Source: an uncultured Caldilineaceae bacterium (GTDB lineage: Bacteria; Chloroflexota; Anaerolineae; Caldilineales; Caldilineaceae). From it: DNA of 64,000 nucleotides. The stretch spans positions 642,722-706,721 of the forward strand of contig OY282381.1 of NCBI GenBank assembly GCA_958295915.1. Direction: 5' to 3'. The position numbers and the translations under genes were made by a program. Each line of letters starts with the position of its first letter. Position 1 is the stretch's first letter. Below, in pieces: positions 61,135 to 64,000 of this stretch. Below the pieces are notes generated by a model. The model searched no databases. It was not told the origin of the DNA and saw only the letters and a program-made list of their open reading frames with translations.

Positions 61135-62361
61135 ATGCGTGAACGCGCAAACTTCGTCCAGATTACGCTGGCTGATTTTATCGTCCGAAGCGCCTACCAG
61201 ATGGGCAAGACGCCGCTGTTGCCGATTTTCGCCGCGTCTCTGGGCGCGTCGGACGTGCTCCTGGGGCTGATTGTCTCTGTCTCTACCCTCACGGGCATGG
61301 TGACAAAACCGCTCTTCGGTCTACTGTCGGATCGAATGGGGCGGCGGCTATGGCTGCTGATCGGCACGTTGATCTTCGCGGGCGTGCCCTTTCTCTATCG
61401 CTTGATTGACACGCCGGAACAACTGATCGCCATTCGCCTGCTCCACGGCGCCGCGACAGCGATCTACGGCCCGGTGACCGTCGCCTATGTGGCGGAACGC
61501 AGCGGCAAGCAGAAGGCCGAACGGCTGGGCTGGTTCGGCATGGCCCGCGGTGGAGGCTATCTCGTCGGGCCGGCTCTGGCCGGCTGGTTGCTCCTGTCTC
61601 TGGAGCCGATAGCGGTCTTCACGCTCATCGGCGTGATAAGTATGGCGGCGTTCGCGCCGGTGCTGGCGTTAGAGTCGTCCTCCGACCTGCGGCGACGAGA
61701 GAAGGCGCCCGCCACCGCCCGCTCGATACCTGCCGGAACCATCACGCGCCTTAATCACAGCGCAAAAAACATCATCCATTCTGCATTGCTCCGCGCGCCC
61801 GCGGTCTGGCTCTCCGGCGCGCTGGAGGCGGCTGTGTTCATCGTAACCTATGTCATCAAGGCCTTCTTGCCGCTGTACGCGTTGAAGGCCGGTTACTCCG
61901 CCGCCGAGATTGGGCTATTCTTCAGCCTGCAAGAAGGGAGCCTGATACTGCTTAAACCCTGGGGGGGCCGGCTGGGGGATCGGTTGGGCCATCTGCGGGC
62001 CGTATCGCTGGGAATGATCTGTCTGGCGCTGACGCTCCCCCTCCTGCCGGCGGCGACAGGCGCTATCGGCCTGCTGGCAGTAGCCGCAGCGATGGGCGCG
62101 GCCCAGGCGCTGATCTTCCCGGCGACCGTGGCCCTGATCGCCGAACAGATGCCGGCTGGCAACGTGGGGGCCGGCATCGGCCTGGCCGGCTCTCTGAAGA
62201 ATGCCGGCAAAGTGGTCGGCCCGCTTCTCGGGGGGCTGCTCATCGCCGGGCTGGGGTATAGCGGGATGTTCTGGCTACTGGCCGGCGCGCTGTTGGCCGG
62301 CGGCCTGGGGCTGTGTATCCAGCTCCGCTACATTCAAACTGCAGTGGCTAGTGGCCAGTAA
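61135..62361 (+). CDS. MFS transporter
   Basis: 408 aa with about 12 hydrophobic segments. Seen: the MFS loop 2-3 motif GLLSDRMGRRLWLL near residue 65 and a repeat of it in GGRLGDRLGHLRAV in the second half. ATG at 61135. Substrate not predictable; it resembles drug/sugar exporters. The last codons overlap a CAGTGGCTAGTGG dispersed repeat (62338-62398). Confidence 0.88.
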   Translation: MRERANFVQITLADFIVRSAYQMGKTPLLPIFAASLGASDVLLGLIVSVSTLTGMVTKPLFGLLSDRMGRRLWLLIGTLIFAGVPFLYRLIDTPEQLIAIRLLHGAATAIYGPVTVAYVAERSGKQKAERLGWFGMARGGGYLVGPALAGWLLLSLEPIAVFTLIGVISMAAFAPVLALESSSDLRRREKAPATARSIPAGTITRLNHSAKNIIHSALLRAPAVWLSGALEAAVFIVTYVIKAFLPLYALKAGYSAAEIGLFFSLQEGSLILLKPWGGRLGDRLGHLRAVSLGMICLALTLPLLPAATGAIGLLAVAAAMGAAQALIFPATVALIAEQMPAGNVGAGIGLAGSLKNAGKVVGPLLGGLLIAGLGYSGMFWLLAGALLAGGLGLCIQLRYIQTAVASGQ

Positions 62362-62398
62362 CCGCAGGGAGCGGTGGGTTTCAGTGATCAGTGATCCC
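62338..62398. repeat. CAGTGGCTAGTGG-type dispersed repeat
   Basis: ACTGCAGTGGCTAGTGGCCA then GTAAC, followed by TTTCAGTGATCAGTGATCCC. The first part matches the reverse complement of the right arm at 43403-43416, and it encodes the last residues (VASGQ) of the MFS protein, just as the other copy encodes the end of TrpA. Confidence 0.65.
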
Positions 62399-63632
62399 TG
62401 GTTCGTGGGGTTGCGACTCTCGCCCGCCGAATTGGCGAGAACACGATCAGCGTCAACTCTAGGGCCAGCGCCAGGGCGCCGACAAACAGCGTGGCGCGCA
62501 GGCCGATGGCCTCGCCCAAACTGCCGCCGATGAACGCGCCGACCGTCGCTACACTGAAAAGCGCAAATCGCCTGGCAGCGGTAGCTCGCCCCAGCAGACG
62601 CACAGGCGTAATCACCTGACGCAAACTGATCTGATTGATAAAATAGAATGCACTGCCTAAACCGTTCAGGGCCAGACCTGCGGCCACGGTTACGACGCTC
62701 CAGCCGGTCAGATCGGCGCCCGCAACCAGCAGACTCCCAACGAGCCACAGCAGTTTGCCCAAGATGAGCGTCGGCCCCACCTGCAGAAACTGCGCCGTTC
62801 CGCCGGCAAGCAAGGCGCCCAACAGGGCGCCGCCGCCGCCGCAGGCCAGGACAATACCGATCACCGCCGGCGTAAAATTCAGTTGATCGACCAAGAACAG
62901 CATCTGCACGGCTGCGGCCACAGAGCTGGCCAGCATTCCCAGACTGGATGTGATGGTAAGGATTTTCAGCATAGGCGTGCGGAGCAGCTCGTAGATCCCT
63001 TCAGCGATCTCCCGGCGGATGGAGCGCTGCGATGGTTGGGATTGCGGTTTGTCATCAGCGACGCCCCCAAGGGCCAGGGCTGATAGCAGATATGAGACGA
63101 CATCGACGAGAATCGCTTTGGGAGCGCTGAGGAGCTGCACCAGTCCACCGGCGGCCGCCGGCCCAGCGATGGAGAGCAGGGCATCGCTAATGGAAAGTTT
63201 GCTGTTGGCCTCCACCAGATCGCGCTTCTCCACCAGGGAGGGCAGTACAGAGATAGCAGCGATCTGAAAGAAGACGGTCAGCGCGCCGGCGGCGAAGGTC
63301 ACCATCCACAGGTGCAGAAATGACAGTTGGCCCAGCCACGCGGCCGCGGGGATCGAGCCGAGAGCGAGGGCCCGTCCTATATCGGCCCACACCAGAATCG
63401 GCCGGCGTCGAATGCGGTCCACCCACACACCGGCTACAAAGCCGAAGAGTAGATTGGGCAGGGAGCTGGCCGCGCCCAGCAATCCCATCTGTGAGGGTGT
63501 GGCATCCAGCAGCAACACGGCTATCAACGGCAGGGCCACGGTCGTGATCGCTGTGCCAGCGCCGGAGGTGACGTGGGCCATCCACAGACGTAGAAATGCT
63601 CGGTTTTGCCATAGATTCACGGGTTGATTCAT
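62388..63632 (-). CDS. MFS transporter
   Basis: 414 aa with about 12 hydrophobic segments; N-terminal LWQNRAFLRLWMAHVTSGAG, loop motif GVWVDRIRRRPILVWAD near residue 70. Resembles macrolide/enterobactin-type MFS exporters. ATG at 63630-63632 overlaps the TGA of the upstream gene (ATGA), so they are coupled. Convergent with the MFS gene at 61135; the two stops are 27 bp apart. Confidence 0.88.
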   Translation of the reverse strand: MNQPVNLWQNRAFLRLWMAHVTSGAGTAITTVALPLIAVLLLDATPSQMGLLGAASSLPNLLFGFVAGVWVDRIRRRPILVWADIGRALALGSIPAAAWLGQLSFLHLWMVTFAAGALTVFFQIAAISVLPSLVEKRDLVEANSKLSISDALLSIAGPAAAGGLVQLLSAPKAILVDVVSYLLSALALGGVADDKPQSQPSQRSIRREIAEGIYELLRTPMLKILTITSSLGMLASSVAAAVQMLFLVDQLNFTPAVIGIVLACGGGGALLGALLAGGTAQFLQVGPTLILGKLLWLVGSLLVAGADLTGWSVVTVAAGLALNGLGSAFYFINQISLRQVITPVRLLGRATAARRFALFSVATVGAFIGGSLGEAIGLRATLFVGALALALELTLIVFSPIRRARVATPRTRDH

Positions 63633-64000
63633 CTGTCTACCTGCGGCTGCTCTATCGAAATCCGCTCCTGCATCCACTCCGCCACCGCGCTCGCTGTCGC
63701 CGCTACGGGCGTATTGGTCGTATCCAGCAAGGTCAGCGGAGGATTCTGTCGCGGCCCCTCCACCCGCAACCAGCGGTTGAAGTCAAGCTGCGCACGCAGA
63801 GACGATGCTTGGCTGCTTTTGCGCCAAGCAGGGCGGGCATGGAGCCGCCGGCGCAACGCCTGTTCTTCGCACACCAGTGTAAGATAGTGGGTGTGGCTGA
63901 AGTAGCGCCGCTCCACGCAGGGCTCTACATGCCCCGGCACAACGAAGCCTGCGCCGAAAAGCGCGACCTGCCGCCCACTCTGGCCGATATTTTTTGCCAG
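63629..64000 (-). CDS. P-loop kinase/ATPase-like protein (cut by right edge)
   Basis: 124 codons of the C-terminal part are visible. In frame: LAKNIGQSGRQVALFGAGFV, then HVEPCVERRYFSHTHYLTLV and LRRRLHARPAWRKS, a pattern seen in P-loop nucleoside kinase-like ATPases (NIAQSGRxVxLxG ... RYF ... HYLALVC ... RLRARPAWR). The Walker A region would lie beyond the window. It continues to the right. Role unknown. Confidence 0.65.
   Translation of the reverse strand: MAKNIGQSGRQVALFGAGFVVPGHVEPCVERRYFSHTHYLTLVCEEQALRRRLHARPAWRKSSQASSLRAQLDFNRWLRVEGPRQNPPLTLLDTTNTPVAATASAVAEWMQERISIEQPQVDR

Overview
The window (about 58% GC by eye) carries only protein-coding genes plus a dense population of short palindromic repeats; I saw no rRNA, tRNA or CRISPR array. 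The gene content suggests a free-living or symbiotic member of the Chloroflexota (Anaerolineae/Caldilineae-like): sugar ABC transporters with Tat/lipobox binding proteins, clusters of PhyH dioxygenases, VOC proteins and short-chain dehydrogenases, a type ISP-like restriction-modification gene, Uma2 remnants, a T-box on a trp operon and a PHP-UvrD fusion. The phylum is an inference from gene style, not from a marker gene.

Layout. (1) 1-18.9 kb: a catabolic locus with an edge-cut Gfo/Idh/MocA oxidoreductase, two PhyH oxygenases, a TIM-barrel isomerase, three VOC proteins, three SDRs, a UlaG-like lactonase, a 2-hydroxyacid dehydrogenase and a complete sugar-type ABC importer (binding protein 8063-9385, permeases 16994-18908). 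It is interrupted by a frameshifted restriction-modification gene (3115-6212) and by a tnpB gene lying between perfect 26-bp terminal inverted repeats with an 8-bp target duplication. (2) 19-26 kb: a GT39-like membrane glycosyltransferase, a Tat-exported metallophosphoesterase, ftsH and dCMP deaminase. (3) 26.1-37.7 kb: a Trp-specific T-box leader, then trpE-trpS-trpG-kinase-trpD-trpC-trpF-aroC-aroKB-aroQ. (4) 37.7-43.4 kb: an 8-copy GC-rich tandem array at a promoter, an extracytoplasmic binding protein, an M23 peptidase, small proteins and a PucR regulator. (5) 43.4-52.2 kb, reverse strand: aroH-pheA-aroF-tyrA-(small ORF)-aroA-aroE-trpB-trpA, preceded by a strong promoter, a small ORF with an extraordinary run of Phe/Trp/Tyr codons, and a textbook terminator (a probable attenuator). 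Sections 3 and 5 together encode the whole route from PEP + erythrose-4-P to chorismate, Trp and the Phe/Tyr precursors. (6) 52.4-64 kb: an SDR, an intact paralogue of the restriction-modification gene, a Uma2 remnant, a nitroreductase, a PHP-UvrD helicase fusion and two MFS transporters.

The dominant unexplained structure is a family of about 26 short hairpins (GTTGAATGC, then GCGCCTC-N9-GAGGCGC, then GT) scattered between and inside genes. Copies sit in frame inside several proteins, supply stop codons to upstream genes or purine-rich tracts before starts, and in at least three copies the 9-bp loop is inverted relative to its flanks. One of these is at the same codon position in the two restriction-modification paralogues. 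A related hairpin (GCGCGCC-ACTGTA-GGGCGC) occurs singly and as the tandem array at 37.7 kb.
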